64,000 nucleotides of DNA, from the NCBI GenBank assembly GCA_004794785.1, contig SJOL01007465.1, positions 21,338-85,337 of the forward strand, written 5' to 3'. Shown here piece after piece: positions 52,831 to 64,000 of the stretch. How positions within the stretch are numbered: the stretch's first letter is position 1; the number at the start of each line of letters is the position of its first letter. The notes under the pieces were generated by a model. The model was not told the DNA's origin, ran no database searches, and saw only the letters and a list, made by a program, of their open reading frames with translations. The DNA comes from Opisthorchis felineus. Taxonomy: Eukaryota; Platyhelminthes; Trematoda; Opisthorchiida; Opisthorchiidae. Position numbers and translations under genes: made by a program.

Positions 52831-52929
52831 CATAAAGTTGAGGGGAACACTGAGACTGGCCATGCCTAATGAGCTGGAAGAAGGGCGAAACCGGTCGTGA
52901 GCTGTCGAAGAATTTTCAGCAACCTTATG
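52831..52929 (+). ncRNA. Hammerhead ribozyme copy h, + strand (core mutated)
   Basis: The 3' half is well kept (AAGGGCGAAACCGGTCGTG, CAGCAACCTTATG). The first box is CTAATGA and stem II has GCTGG opposite GGGC, so catalysis is unlikely. The outer arms are CATAAAGTTG/CAACCTTATG. A short duplication ACCTTATGAGT follows at 52930-52940. Confidence 0.65.
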
Positions 52930-52960
52930 AGTACCTTATGAGTAGTGCACTACGTCTAGT

Positions 52961-55130
52961 ATAGTTATTCCTTACTAGGAGAGGGGCAGTGTGGTGATAT
53001 GACGCTGGAATAATTCTTCATGTGTTCCTTTCGCGGAATAACCGCGCAGTTTCAGTGTTTGTCAAAAGTTCATGAAAGCTGAAGTGCTGCAAGGAAACCG
53101 GTTTCAAATAGGATCACCTGGTAAATCAGTCGCGTTCTCAGGAATCTACTTGTTCATTCAAGTATTCAAAAGTCAGGAAATTGTTCACTCCAAAAATGAT
53201 ATTGTGATACAATAAGAGGACCCAGTTACTGGTGATGTACACAAACTCGGTGAGAAATTTTAGGCGTCCAGTAACACTGAAATGCCATGCAGGGCCGGCC
53301 TAACTAAGTCATTTGATATAGACATTTGAGATGAAGCAAAATCTAGTGATATTTTCTGCCAGGAAAACAGCCATTACCACAGTTAAAGCAAACCTCCTCC
53401 CCGATTCGCTGACGTGGTTGTGCCGGTACAACCTGGAACTCGGAGTAGCTGGGATGTTTGCATTTCCGCACATTGACAATGCCCACACTTAGTTGATGCG
53501 CCGGTAAACAAGATTACTTAAGCCAGAGAGCCACGTGAGTTACCACTGATTCATCAGTAGGCTACCGTGATGAGTTAACGCGCAGAACAGGGACAAGGTG
53601 CAACGAGCATTCACATTTGTTGTGTCTGATTATCACAATTGTACACCTTGTATGAAGAGCAACGTTTTAGCGCCTGTTGAAAATGTGACCTTAGTATTCG
53701 AGGCCAGTTGGGGATAGTGGTTTCTATACTGAGGGATTCTGACAAACAACGGCTGACACGAACTCACAGAAGTTTCCACAGAAGCACAGAATCCTACCAC
53801 CTCAGGACAAACTGTACTTACTTTATTTGACTTTATTTACCGTGACTCTTATCACTTATGCAAATTGTAATGTGCAGACAGAACAATGTTGTTCATCATT
53901 TGCAAATCAGTATACGTACTAGTCTTTCAACCGATCGATATTCCAGGCAGCATTAATTAATCAATAGCAACTAGCGTGACTGTCTAGCCCACGCAGTCGT
54001 TTATGGTTGATGTCACAACTCACCTTCCCTCCCAGAAATCTTGGGAAAATGAATACTGTACGGCAATCGAAGTTCCCACGTCCCTCGGAGTTCAAAACCG
54101 CTTCTTTGAGTTGAGGAGAACACTAATGCTGGGCAGGAATATTCTCCGAGCGGTAAACTACCGTCAGACTGGGTACTAACCATGTTTAAGCTCAAACTAA
54201 GTATCACGTGCCTATTGTCCAGGAAGTTAAATCACTCAAATGTGACTTATGCGCCTAGTGCATCCTGGTGTTATGAAACGTTTATTGCCGACCAGTACTG
54301 GATTTGTCAGAGCGTAAACGAACATAAATAAGAGTTCTTCCTGTGACTGAAGTACGCCTACGGCTGCGAGTGACCAGTTCTCAGGTGGAATGATCTCTCA
54401 GCGGGTGCTTTTTTCTTCCTTCTGAGCTACTTATTGACCGGTGCTAGTGTGAGGAGATTCGGAAGATTCATGCGAAAGTTTACTCGGGTTTTAATTCTTA
54501 CTTACAGGAAGAAAATCTCGAGTGAAATTCCCGAATCTCCACATACTATCAACACGAACCAAAGATGGTCCTCACTCTCCAACTGTGTTCTATTTAGTTC
54601 AGGCGATCCATTGCCAACGGCATTTTGTGCGGATTCCCTGGCCAGTCACAAGTGTTAGCGTGGTAATTCAATCATTTTTACCTTTGATGACCAAATGATC
54701 TATCCTAGTTAGTGCCACACAATGCTGTACTGATAAGGCTCACGGAGAAAGAGTGTACTTCATTACATTTCTTTATGTCCTAAATCCTGCGTTGATTTCA
54801 TGATGCCGGTAACAGAGGTTTCATTCTGAAAGTGAAGCCAATCTATGCTGAGAAGCCTGGAAACATTAAATGGCTATTTCATCCTTTTTGGGAATCATCA
54901 GAAGTTCACGCATTTCAAAGATCTCCAGGAAGATTCGCACGGTTAGTAGTTGAAGAATAAACCGTTCGGTCACGAGTGGTCAGCAGTGTGACTAACTCGT
55001 ACTTAGGCAGAATATAGCACTACTCATCCCTCAGTCACGGGACCCGTTTCACGTGTTCACGCTTGCTGGCTGTTCTCACGCAGCCTGTGAATTACTTGTA
55101 GTGTGTTGATGACCTGTCTGCTTCTTACCG
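52961..55130. other. Intergenic, no recognised feature
   Basis: No recognised gene or repeat. Confidence 0.4.
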
Positions 55131-55133
55131 CGA

Positions 55134-55262
55134 CTCCCTGGAGTTTCATGTGATGCGCACTGTTGATGATTCCAAATAAGGATGAAACATCTGTACAGTG
55201 CCTCCCGGCTTTTCAACATTGACAGGTTCCACGTACAGGACGAAACCTAAATTAAAATTTCA
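55134..55262 (+). repeat. Dispersed repeat, copy 1 (headless)
   Basis: Shares CTCCCTGGAGTTTCATGTGA-like sequence, TGATGATTCCAAATAAGGAT, GAAACATCTGTACAGTGC and a downstream GACAGG-TCCACGTACA segment with 55510-55640. It lacks the tRNA-like head of the second copy. Confidence 0.75.
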
Positions 55263-55463
55263 CAAATCCCCTCACACTACCAACAGTCCTCAAGTAGCTC
55301 AGAGGGAGAAAAAATTTACCCAGTGAGTGATATTTCCATCTGAGGAGTAGTCACTCGAGGGGCCAGTCAACATGAGTGACCACGTGATATGGACTCCGTG
55401 ACTGAAGAATGAGGGGGCTATATCCTGTCTTAGTGCGAGTTAGTCACGCTGTTGATCAGCCAC

Positions 55464-55640
55464 TCGTGGCCAGACGGTTAAGCACTCAAGCCACTAACCG
55501 GGGAGTTACGGGTTCGAGACTCCATGGAGCTTCGTGAGATGCACACTGGTGATGATTCCCAATAAGGATGAAACATCTGTACGGTGCTTACTGGTTCTTC
55601 TGAATAGACGGGATCTACTTACACGAAGAATTCCCCATTT
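55464..55640 (+). mobile_element. tRNA-headed SINE-like repeat, copy 2
   Basis: The head GTGGCCAGACGGTTAAGCAC (55468) and GGGTTCGAGACTCCATGG (55510) have the spacing of A and B boxes in a tRNA with a long variable arm. The body TGATGATTCCCAATAAGGAT, GAAACATCTGTACGGTGC matches copy 1 at 55134. It is a second SINE family, unrelated in body to the main one. Confidence 0.65.
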
Positions 55641-58600
55641 TTAAAGGAATAGAATACAGTTTGGATTTGTTTGCCGGGAGTAAAGACCTGCGTTACAACT
55701 ACACGAAAATCAAGCGTATGGATACTTATTGCGTTTCCTCTGATGTGGTCATATTGATGTCTATAAACAAACATATCAGAGTTCGGGATTCAGGTTTTCT
55801 TCGTGATATAAAGAGTGTTACATTAGTCATGCGGCGCATCACAGCAGACGTCCTTTTTGGGCATCTGTAAGCAGCACACAAGTCCAAAAATTTGGATGAT
55901 ATTCATAGTTAATCCAAATACAACTATTCCAAACAAACAACAATGAACCTGCCATTTGACCAGACACTCTATCCTTCCCAACCGAGCACAAGTTTGGTAT
56001 TGTTGGCCTTAAGCATCTGGAACCCATTCCCAATCAATATGTAACGTGAAGAAATCAATCAAGCAATTATTGATTGAGTGTTCACAAGTAACTAGCTGAT
56101 CAGCTGGCCATTTTCTGGGCCAGAACATGACTTCATTTCTAGCTAAACAGTAAACTACTGTAATCGATACTAGCGACTCCAAGGAGAAAAGGCTAATCTT
56201 TCAGATGTGACAACTCTTCTTTGCTTATCTACTGTACAAATCGACAGAAGCAACAAAGCAACGATGCTACCAAGGAAACAGTGGCAGTCAGAATGCAAAA
56301 ATGTCTTTTCCAGGTGCATGTTTGTCAACGTATTCTAGTCCACAATTAATGAGGATGCACCCCAACTTATATAAACTATCGAATAAATCGTCTGCTCGTT
56401 CGAGCCTATTTGGTCATTTGTGATAAATGACTGAGGAGTTACTGACCCTAACGTCAGCCCAACCGGACGTTTTCATTGGTTCGAAAAACCGGCACACCAT
56501 TTGGTGCTGTTCTACGTTAAGGACAAGCTTCATTGCGTACGAACGCAAGTGAACTCTTGGTGGCATGGCTGCAGTCCTCCCTCCTCCTCTACACGCACAC
56601 ACGTTGCTGCTGTATAATCTGAAGAATCCTGGTGAATATGATGGTTGTAAGAGACGTCGCTGATGGCATTCTGATGTGTCTGTTAAAAGGGCCAACTGGC
56701 GGCCTGAAAGATTGGGAACATATAGGTGACCCGTAGATTACACGCCGAGTCTGTCCTACCAGACTGATCATCAATCAATGCAAAAATTGCGAACAGTTTA
56801 AACTACACTCCCCCAGTAGAAGTGCTTCTAAAGAATCCACGTGATCGTACTCCGTCAGTCATGAACTCCCTGAGGAGAAGCTACCCCCAGAGAGCCACCA
56901 GATCGCCCCCTTTCTCTTTGTGTACATGCCTGAGGACTGGTGGGTAAGCAGTTCGCTTCCGAATACTACCACCTTAACACATCCTTCCAAATGATATCAT
57001 CCAATCCCTCGGAAGCTTCATTCGCCTCTAACTAGTAATGACAGTTCGGTCAACGCTAGGATTACGTAGTGTCGCGTTGTACGTGGATCGGAATTTCCGG
57101 TGGCTGCAGTTTTTTGCGTCCTCGATGAAATTTTGCTCTCCATCAAGTTTCACTTCGTATTACGATGTAAGCCAAATCTGTTGGCGAGCTTGAAGCCACT
57201 GTAACATTGGCAGTTTACTGTTTTCTATGGATATTCACATTTCACTTTAGCCAATACTATTCTTCTGTTACTGTGTGCAAACTACTTGCGGTGGAGAACT
57301 GCTACTTACGACCAAGCAGAGGACTATCAGATGAAAACTTAAACTACCCCAGGCGAGACCGGGACGACAAACTATAGAAACTAACTGTGGGTCAAACATC
57401 TCGTTGGTTCCAGTGGTCTTACAGCACTGACAGGTGGTCTGGTTTTGTTCGATCAACCTCAAAGATTGTTTTTTTCTTACTTCGTTGGTAACAAGTGGCT
57501 ACTCAGTACTCATTCCCACAACCCATGAATTGGTTCTGTATACCACGAGATAGTTCTAGTTCACTCGGCTGTCCTCGTTTTTTCCATTTTCTCCTCAATC
57601 ATCCTTCAATGATCACACAAGTGACCGCAGATCGAAAACTTGAAACCGATTGGGCGACCAATGCTTTCTTATGGCTAGCGGTGGATGTTTGTACCAAAAA
57701 GTGGGATTTTTCCTTATCCACAAAATGTATTCTTTGGCTGTTTCAGAAACGTTTCAGTTCTCGCCATCAGCAATGCTGACATTCCTAAGTCCCCTTTGGT
57801 GGAGTGACCGAGACAACCATCTCACATCCACTTCACCGATGTCCGACTGATCACATTTTACAGTTCTATGCTCTCGGCAGTGCATGTATATCTTGCAGCC
57901 TGATCCTGAGGTCTGTTAATATATCGCACTGCGTATCTGGACTTTCTGTTTCACCGTCATATCCCCCAGCCCTTCTGAAACGAGGTTTCAAGGTGTATCA
58001 CTTTCGCACTGGAGCGAATGAAACTCTGACAGTCGCTGGTTCATTACGAGAATTTACGTTTCATCTTGGCTGGCGCTCTGCTTTTGTTAATATGCATTTA
58101 TATCCGTAGTATAACAATTCGTGCGACTTCATTTACAGAATAATGCAGCTCTGGCGTGGTCCAAATCGGGACAAATGTCAGAGGCTGACTGTGCGCCGAA
58201 GATCTCGCAAAGTCCAGTGGTGTTACAGTGTTGGTCAGCTGTACTGTTCTCGATAATCTGGCCTCGTCCGATCAGCTTTGAATTTTGTGTGTTTTGTAGG
58301 GAGTGGCTGCCCAGTATGCCTCCCCACGACCTGTTATTTGATTCTATATTACTTTTGCCAAAATATGTCACGAAACAGTTCCAGCTCGCTTGGATCTCAA
58401 GGACGCTTCACTTGCTCTCAGTTAACTAAAAACGAACAGTGCAACTGGATATTGTGGCAAGATTTCGTTTGAGTTGTTAGTAATTAGACCTCTGTGTCAA
58501 TACCCAGCACTGCGGCATTTGCGTATACCTACAGTTGCGAAAAAGTTAGGTTCTTAAATTTATACTCATACTGTCCCTGTGGCAAAATGCTCAACGGTAG

Positions 58601-60033
58601 CTGGTTACGTTCATCCTTTGTACTTCAGTAGACACCTGAAATCACAGCCAAACCGACATCAAACATTTGGGCGGAAGCCTTCTGAAAGTACACTTTAAAG
58701 CTGACATAACGCGTTGGTCAGGGGTGACTGCACCGAGGTATATTATCCCGGCAGATAAATGATGACTAGGTTTGAATGTTCTGTGGGCACACGATGAAAA
58801 TAGACTTTATCCCATGTGTATTTCTAGTTTATATATAGATGTCACTTGTTCATGGTTAGTCTGCCCTAAAATATATTTATCAACCATTGTTTAACAATGA
58901 CCACGTGTTCTAAACAAAGTTTTCACCCACGTTGCAGCTGAGCTATTCGTGAGCCCGTGTACGGAGTGCTCGTTCAGCGGTGCATCCTCCTGTTTGAGAA
59001 AAGGTTGACAAACAAATGAGGAACCCGGAGCCACAGCAGTCCGTTGGTCGTGTACACCAACCAAAAGGTATTGGCTTAACCAGTGACGACATTCAATAAC
59101 CTATGGTCTCGGATCTTGACTCACAGCTTAGACTCTTTTGGGTTGGTTGCCTTCCACTTTCGGGAGATCAACAGAGGACTATAACCCGGGAATTTCGTAC
59201 TTGGTATGCTGGGTGCACTGAGGTTGCTGATGATTTGATTTCAGTACTAGCGAGCCTTCTAACAGGTTTGTGTGACTGCCAGTGCTGCCAGGTTACTGAC
59301 ACGTGTTTTCTATTAGTTCGGTTAATACAGCATGATTCACAGAGACCATGTGAGCAAATGAGTCCTGTTTGAGGCCACAGAGAGCGGTGAGTCACTCCAC
59401 CTACGTTTTCACACCCCTATAACAACTGGTGGGTGGACCAAACTATCAGTTTCTCTCGTTGCATGTATTACGCATTACACGAGCTTTTCAATAAAATTTT
59501 AATATCAGTGGATAAGTTCTCTACTGGTGCACAAATTGCAGATACACTTCAAAAACTGGCTCAACACTAACCCAATTATTGCAAAAAATTCGAGCAGACA
59601 GGACACGGGAATTACGCTCAGACTCTCTACTACCAGTGGTAATAAACGATCGAAACAGAAGGGATAAATTCCGAAGTTAAATGAGTAAGAAGAATTCCGA
59701 GAGAAATCGCCGTTTCGGAAAAGTTTGGAAAAAACAATGGGGAGATGCATTGCTGGGCATCATCTTGTCCCTGACACAAGACTACGTCAGGCAAACCGAT
59801 CAGGTTACAAGGTTTGTCAAAATTTGATGAAAGCCGAGAACCAAGCGGAAAGATCCTATCTTTTTATCGGGATAAGTCCTCAACTTTTAACCTCAAGCAG
59901 TACTATATTCACAATCTCACCGAGATTTCGCTCCACCTAACTGTGACATTTTGCGTGACTGGTGAGAGAACAGCAAGTTGTCGTGAAATAACACCTCTTT
60001 GGATGTCAGTTTTCCTAACATTTTCCATCTTAT
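55641..60033. other. Intergenic, no recognised gene
   Basis: Frames at 57495-58472 and 59103-59372 on + are among the longer ones. The latter reads RLFWVGCLPLSG...ADDLISVLASLL and ends near CTAACAG|GTTTGT, so it could be an exon, but no family is recognised and support is weak. Confidence 0.3.
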
Positions 60034-60497
60034 NNNNNNNNNNNNNNNNNNNNNNNNNNNNNNNNNNNNNNNNNNNNNNNNNNNNNNNNNNNNNNNNNNN
60101 NNNNNNNNNNNNNNNNNNNNNNNNNNNNNNNNNNNNNNNNNNNNNNNNNNNNNNNNNNNNNNNNNNNNNNNNNNNNNNNNNNNNNNNNNNNNNNNNNNNN
60201 NNNNNNNNNNNNNNNNNNNNNNNNNNNNNNNNNNNNNNNNNNNNNNNNNNNNNNNNNNNNNNNNNNNNNNNNNNNNNNNNNNNNNNNNNNNNNNNNNNNN
60301 NNNNNNNNNNNNNNNNNNNNNNNNNNNNNNNNNNNNNNNNNNNNNNNNNNNNNNNNNNNNNNNNNNNNNNNNNNNNNNNNNNNNNNNNNNNNNNNNNNNN
60401 NNNNNNNNNNNNNNNNNNNNNNNNNNNNNNNNNNNNNNNNNNNNNNNNNNNNNNNNNNNNNNNNNNNNNNNNNNNNNNNNNNNNNNNNNNNNNNNNN
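60034..60497. other. Assembly gap (464 N)
   Basis: A run of N from 60034 to 60497. The right edge is an (AT)n microsatellite (60498-60518), a likely cause of the gap. Confidence 0.98.
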
Positions 60498-60518
60498 ATA
60501 TATATATATATATATATC
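60498..60518. repeat. (AT)n microsatellite at gap edge
   Basis: About ten AT units directly following the gap. A similar short AT run occurs at 60925-60940. Confidence 0.95.
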
Positions 60519-60660
60519 AGGAAGGTCAGTCTCCTGAAGGTAACCACAGAACGCCCGGAACCTACTGAGACACTAAAACTCCACTAAACTCTCAATAGGG
60601 ACGCCAGCAAGCATCCAGGCCAGTCAGTCATTCAAGCAATTCAGCGAAAGCCGATGCATG

Positions 60661-60750
60661 TTCAGGCACGCCACAGAAGCACGACCGAATGTGATCAGCG
60701 TTCAGACGTTTCATAGAAGCACGATCGATGTTGATGGGTGTTCACTAACG
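60661..60750 (+). repeat. 40-bp tandem repeat, about 2.2 copies
   Basis: TTCAG starts units at 60661 and 60701 and TTCAC a partial third at 60741. Both full units contain AGAAGCACGA at the same offset and AATGTGATCAGCG/GATGTTGATGGGTG at the end. Period exactly 40. Confidence 0.85.
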
Positions 60751-60779
60751 CCTATCAGACAGCCTGGATCAATGTCAGG

Positions 60780-60905
60780 AAGTGCTCTTTAAATATCGCG
60801 GGGCCGTTGTAACTTTTGCACTCGCACGCACTCACTTCTTGTAATAAAGCTGTTGTGTTCCTTGTCGGTGAGTTCTTTTTCTGGCACCAGGCACTGGAGT
60901 GGGAA
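60780..60905 (+). mobile_element. Possible LTR end with poly(A) signal
   Basis: CACTCACTTCTTGTAATAAAGCTGTTGTG, split here as TTCTTGTAATAAAGCTG at 60836, followed by CCTTGTCGGTGAG and TGGCACCAGG (60883), is reminiscent of the R-U5 end of an LTR retrotransposon with its AATAAA and a following primer-binding-like TGG. No second LTR or coding region was found, and the gap lies nearby. Confidence 0.25.
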
Positions 60906-61740
60906 CAGCAGTCAGATATAACAATATATATATATATAGTGAAATCATGCTGCTTACCAGCCAACTGCTCGGTTGAGTGAACGGGTGAATTTTCCATGTC
61001 GCCCTTGGGTTGGTGTTTTTTGGCAGAAGTGAAAGCATAATTTTTTTCTTGTGGTGGTGCATTTGCATTTACTAAGCAACCAAAAATAGTATGGATGCCT
61101 CCCGATGGTAAATCAGACGGTAACAACAAATATGTTGTGCACCAGGCTACCATTTTTAGTAGTGTGCTAGCCTGATTCATTGGGACAGGTTAATAGCACC
61201 ACAAGTTCTGCTTCGTTGCATATGTGAAACATTGTAACGAACCAGTAAACTTCCGGAGGTGCAATAGTTATTCAACCTGTCAGACGTCATACTTTCTTTG
61301 TATTTTGACGCTTAAAATTCACCCTTTTCAAGCTGGAATTCTTGCTTTGCGATTTTAAAATTGAAGCTGAAGGTTTGCAAATCGAAGATAACTGGATAGC
61401 TCATTACCAAAGCCTAAAAAACACAAAGTCAACGATTCTCCGGTAGTTCTCGTAGGTTCAGTCGATTGATATTATTAAGCTTGAAGTCCCAGGCGGTAGT
61501 TTTTTAGGGAAATTACTCAGTGACTGGTTTATTTGTTTAGCTACGTTCTCCTATTGTGGCCAACCTGATAAGGCTGTGGACACTACAGGTGGTTCTATGG
61601 GAGAGTTAGTTCCTTCTTGAGAATGAGACTATTGCTTATTAAGCATGAGTGACCGAATGCCACGGGGAGATCACACTAAACCTGGCGATAAAAGTAAGCA
61701 TTGTGTCAGTCGACCGATAATGAAAGATATCTTACAGGCG
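60906..61740. other. Intergenic, no recognised feature
   Basis: A minus frame over 60755-61180 includes the AT microsatellite and looks spurious. Confidence 0.4.
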
Positions 61741-61850
61741 GAATACATTCATTTGGTGTCAACGGGGGACTCGGCTGAATCCCACATGAACCTCTCGTTT
61801 CTGGTATTCTCCAGCTGAGTGTGCTGTACACTTCGGGTTGGTACAATCTT
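61741..61850 (-). repeat. Ribozyme-element body fragment, - strand
   Basis: The complement carries GTACAGCACACTCAGCTGGA, AACGAGAGGTTCATGTGGGA and ACCAAATGAATGTATTCC-like sequence in element order. No ribozyme core remains nearby. Confidence 0.6.
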
Positions 61851-64000
61851 CCGGATATGGCAGTGTGTCCTCCTGGTGGAACACACGATCTTATGAGTGG
61901 TATGTGGTCAACTTCCAGGTTAGCTTCGCAAAGGTACTCGATTAGATTCGTTTAACTCAGCTGAATAGACCCTTCTACAAGCCGTAACGGTCATGTGTAT
62001 CTACTGTGGTACACGTTTGCCTACGCAAGCACCTAATCGCGCTCAGACGAACGGGAAGCCGTTGAGAAAGACATATGTTTCCTTGAGTTTGTTTCTCACG
62101 CTTTGTCTACTGCATCACAGTGACTTGAGATCGTCAGTGACCAGATGACTGGGTCTGCTACACCGGTCGGAGGTGAGCAAAGATGACGAATGTGTAGACC
62201 CGACAAATGGTTGTGGCCACTGACGACCAATGGTTCAAACTTACCCGTTCGTCCAGTGAACATGCAGAGCCGTTCTCATCATTCATTACAGACTACAGAA
62301 TATATTCACTGTAGTAGTACAACATTCAGGTCATGGTAAATTCCCCTATTTCACCGTCAGGTGGGCATTAGAAGATGGCTTTTGATGGGCGGTTGCCTTG
62401 TGAGAGGGAGAGAGCAATGGACAAAGAAAAAAACGTACAACGTCTTACAAAAATGGTGCATAAATTTGGTGTCCAGTCTCAGTAATGAGCAAGGATCGCT
62501 ATGAATTACAAAGTTTGTCGATAGAGCAAGATCTTGGTCTTATTGATTTTTCGTTTAGCAAGCTCTTAACCCATTGTAGGTTGGTAAGAGGGTGTGAAAT
62601 TTCAAAATATCAAACTCGGTTAGTGTCCTTATGGTGGGTTAGAGGGCCCATTACAGATCAGATGGGGTTGTTATGCGAGTACTATTTACGCAAGTTTGCG
62701 TCCAGGAATTTCTCACTAACACCATGCTAACTTCAGACTTTGGCCTGTGTACGCCTTCTCTGTAACCAGTTAATTAATCGAAATTATGTGTTCGGAATCA
62801 GTTCACCGTTAAGCTTTTCATCGATTTTCGCCTTCAATGCACTGAAGACCATTTCACTCATTCCCAAATTATAGAACAGTTACCTCATTGACGATCAACC
62901 CTTCAATCACTAGTCCATTGAGCCGTCTGTTCATCAAAGCTCACTATCAGCGATTCCTCACCTCATAGAACTCCACTTCCTCATGCCCTGATTTCCCTGA
63001 AATTAATCGGTTCTCAAAGCTCCATTTCATAAAACCGTCATTTTATTAACCTGAACTTCACTTGAAACAGTAACGTTTCAGCGTAATTGCCTTGTCATAG
63101 TTATACACTGACAAACCGGAAAGTCACATCGGGAACTGGGTTGGCTAAGCTGCGACCACCGTGAAAAGCTGGTGCAGCTACGACCAAACAACCGGAGACC
63201 TTCACCACTGTGTAATCATAAACAATCTCCATGGGCCTCAGAGCATTCGCTGTCACTGCCATTTGTCAAGAGTGGCCACGGTGGTATGGAGGTCCTTAGC
63301 ACGGTCCTAGCATGGCCTTATCATTGAGCCTGCGAGTAAAGGGAAGTTTTAACATAAGGATATCAGTCGTGGGATAAATGAAAGAGTGAACATTCAACCC
63401 TGAAAATATTATCACCCTGTTGGTACAACTCTCATTTAGTTAGGCCCGGAAACATGATGATTGCGCAGTGGAGTGTTCATTGTGCTTACGATTGTGGGCT
63501 GCAGTTAGTCGGCAACTGGGAATACAAACCAGATTAACGTTTTGCTGACCAGTGCGGCAGACGAGACGACAAGTCAGGTCGAATGATCTCAAACTGGCTG
63601 GCAACTTACAAGGTGGAAAGTCCCATTGGAACTCCCTGAAACGTCAGTTCAGACAGGGGAATAGCAATGCATATAGCTCTGTTAGAGAGATGTTTTGTCG
63701 TTTTTTGTAATTCTAGAACGAATTTTCAGGGTTGCGCAAAAATTGGATAAAACACATGGGTTGAATTCGCCGGTGAATCTGCTTTTGACAAAAGTGATAT
63801 AACTTCCATTTGCTGACACACGTGCATGGGGACATTCATTCATAAGCTCTTTGGGAGGATCCCATACAACCATGTCATAATTAAATAGAAACGGTATTCT
63901 ATTTACCTAGATGTGGTAAGAACTAAACCATCGTGGATACAACTCGGCTATTATGCCGTTTGTAGGAAAATCCGTTCCCTCCAAGCATAATGCTTTCAGA
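61851..64000. other. Intergenic, no recognised feature
   Basis: An 81-codon + frame at 62485-62730 starts with an ATG and MSKDRYELQSLSIEQDLGLI, but no family is recognised. The remainder shows no gene or known repeat. Confidence 0.35.

Noticed and set aside
59814..60587. Long frames spanning the N gap
   Set aside because: They are open only because N bases do not create stops.

Overview
The window looks like flatworm (Platyhelminthes) nuclear DNA, most likely from a digenean fluke. It has one clear spliced gene spread over 22 kb, long introns full of old retroelements, tRNA-derived SINEs, a CHCC-type Gypsy gag fragment and an assembly gap. The clade guess is inference from repeat style; no taxonomic search was possible.

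The only confidently recognised gene is a lysosome-associated membrane protein (LAMP family) on the + strand. Its four exons (588-854, 10223-10478, 19767-19970, 22896-23038) all have GT/AG junctions and phases 0, 1, 1, and join into a 289-residue type I membrane protein. It has a signal peptide, a Thr-rich hinge, the LAMP-domain cysteines, one membrane span and a C-terminal GYQEI lysosomal sorting signal. Intron 1 holds two SINEs, a LINE endonuclease fragment on + and LINE copies on -. Intron 2 holds two + strand LINEs of the same APE-endonuclease/reverse-transcriptase family. A roughly 790-bp tract of the intron 1 LINE and of the second intron 2 LINE is about 99% identical in inverted orientation and flanks exon 2.

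Downstream of the gene (23-64 kb) most of the DNA is non-coding. It holds more SINEs, a decayed LINE on - split by a SINE (about 26.6-28.7 kb), an orphan gag fragment (41.5-42.5 kb), a tRNA-headed repeat pair near 55 kb, tandem repeats and a 464-base gap. A possible unrecognised coding exon lies on - at 49.76-50.2 kb.

The most interesting content is a dispersed family of roughly 290-bp repeats, each carrying what reads as a hammerhead ribozyme of about 99 nt: a CTGATGA core, a stem II with CCC/GGG, GAAA, a minimal stem III with GTC, and a long stem I closed by CATAAGGTTG/CAACCTTATG. Eight ribozyme copies or remnants and several body fragments are present. One + strand locus (34186-34576) is a head-to-tail dimer with a 292-nt period. 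The minus-strand copy at 33259-33357 keeps the catalytic core intact. Three loci are head-to-head palindromes. The layout resembles retrozymes or the pseudo-LTRs of Penelope-like elements.
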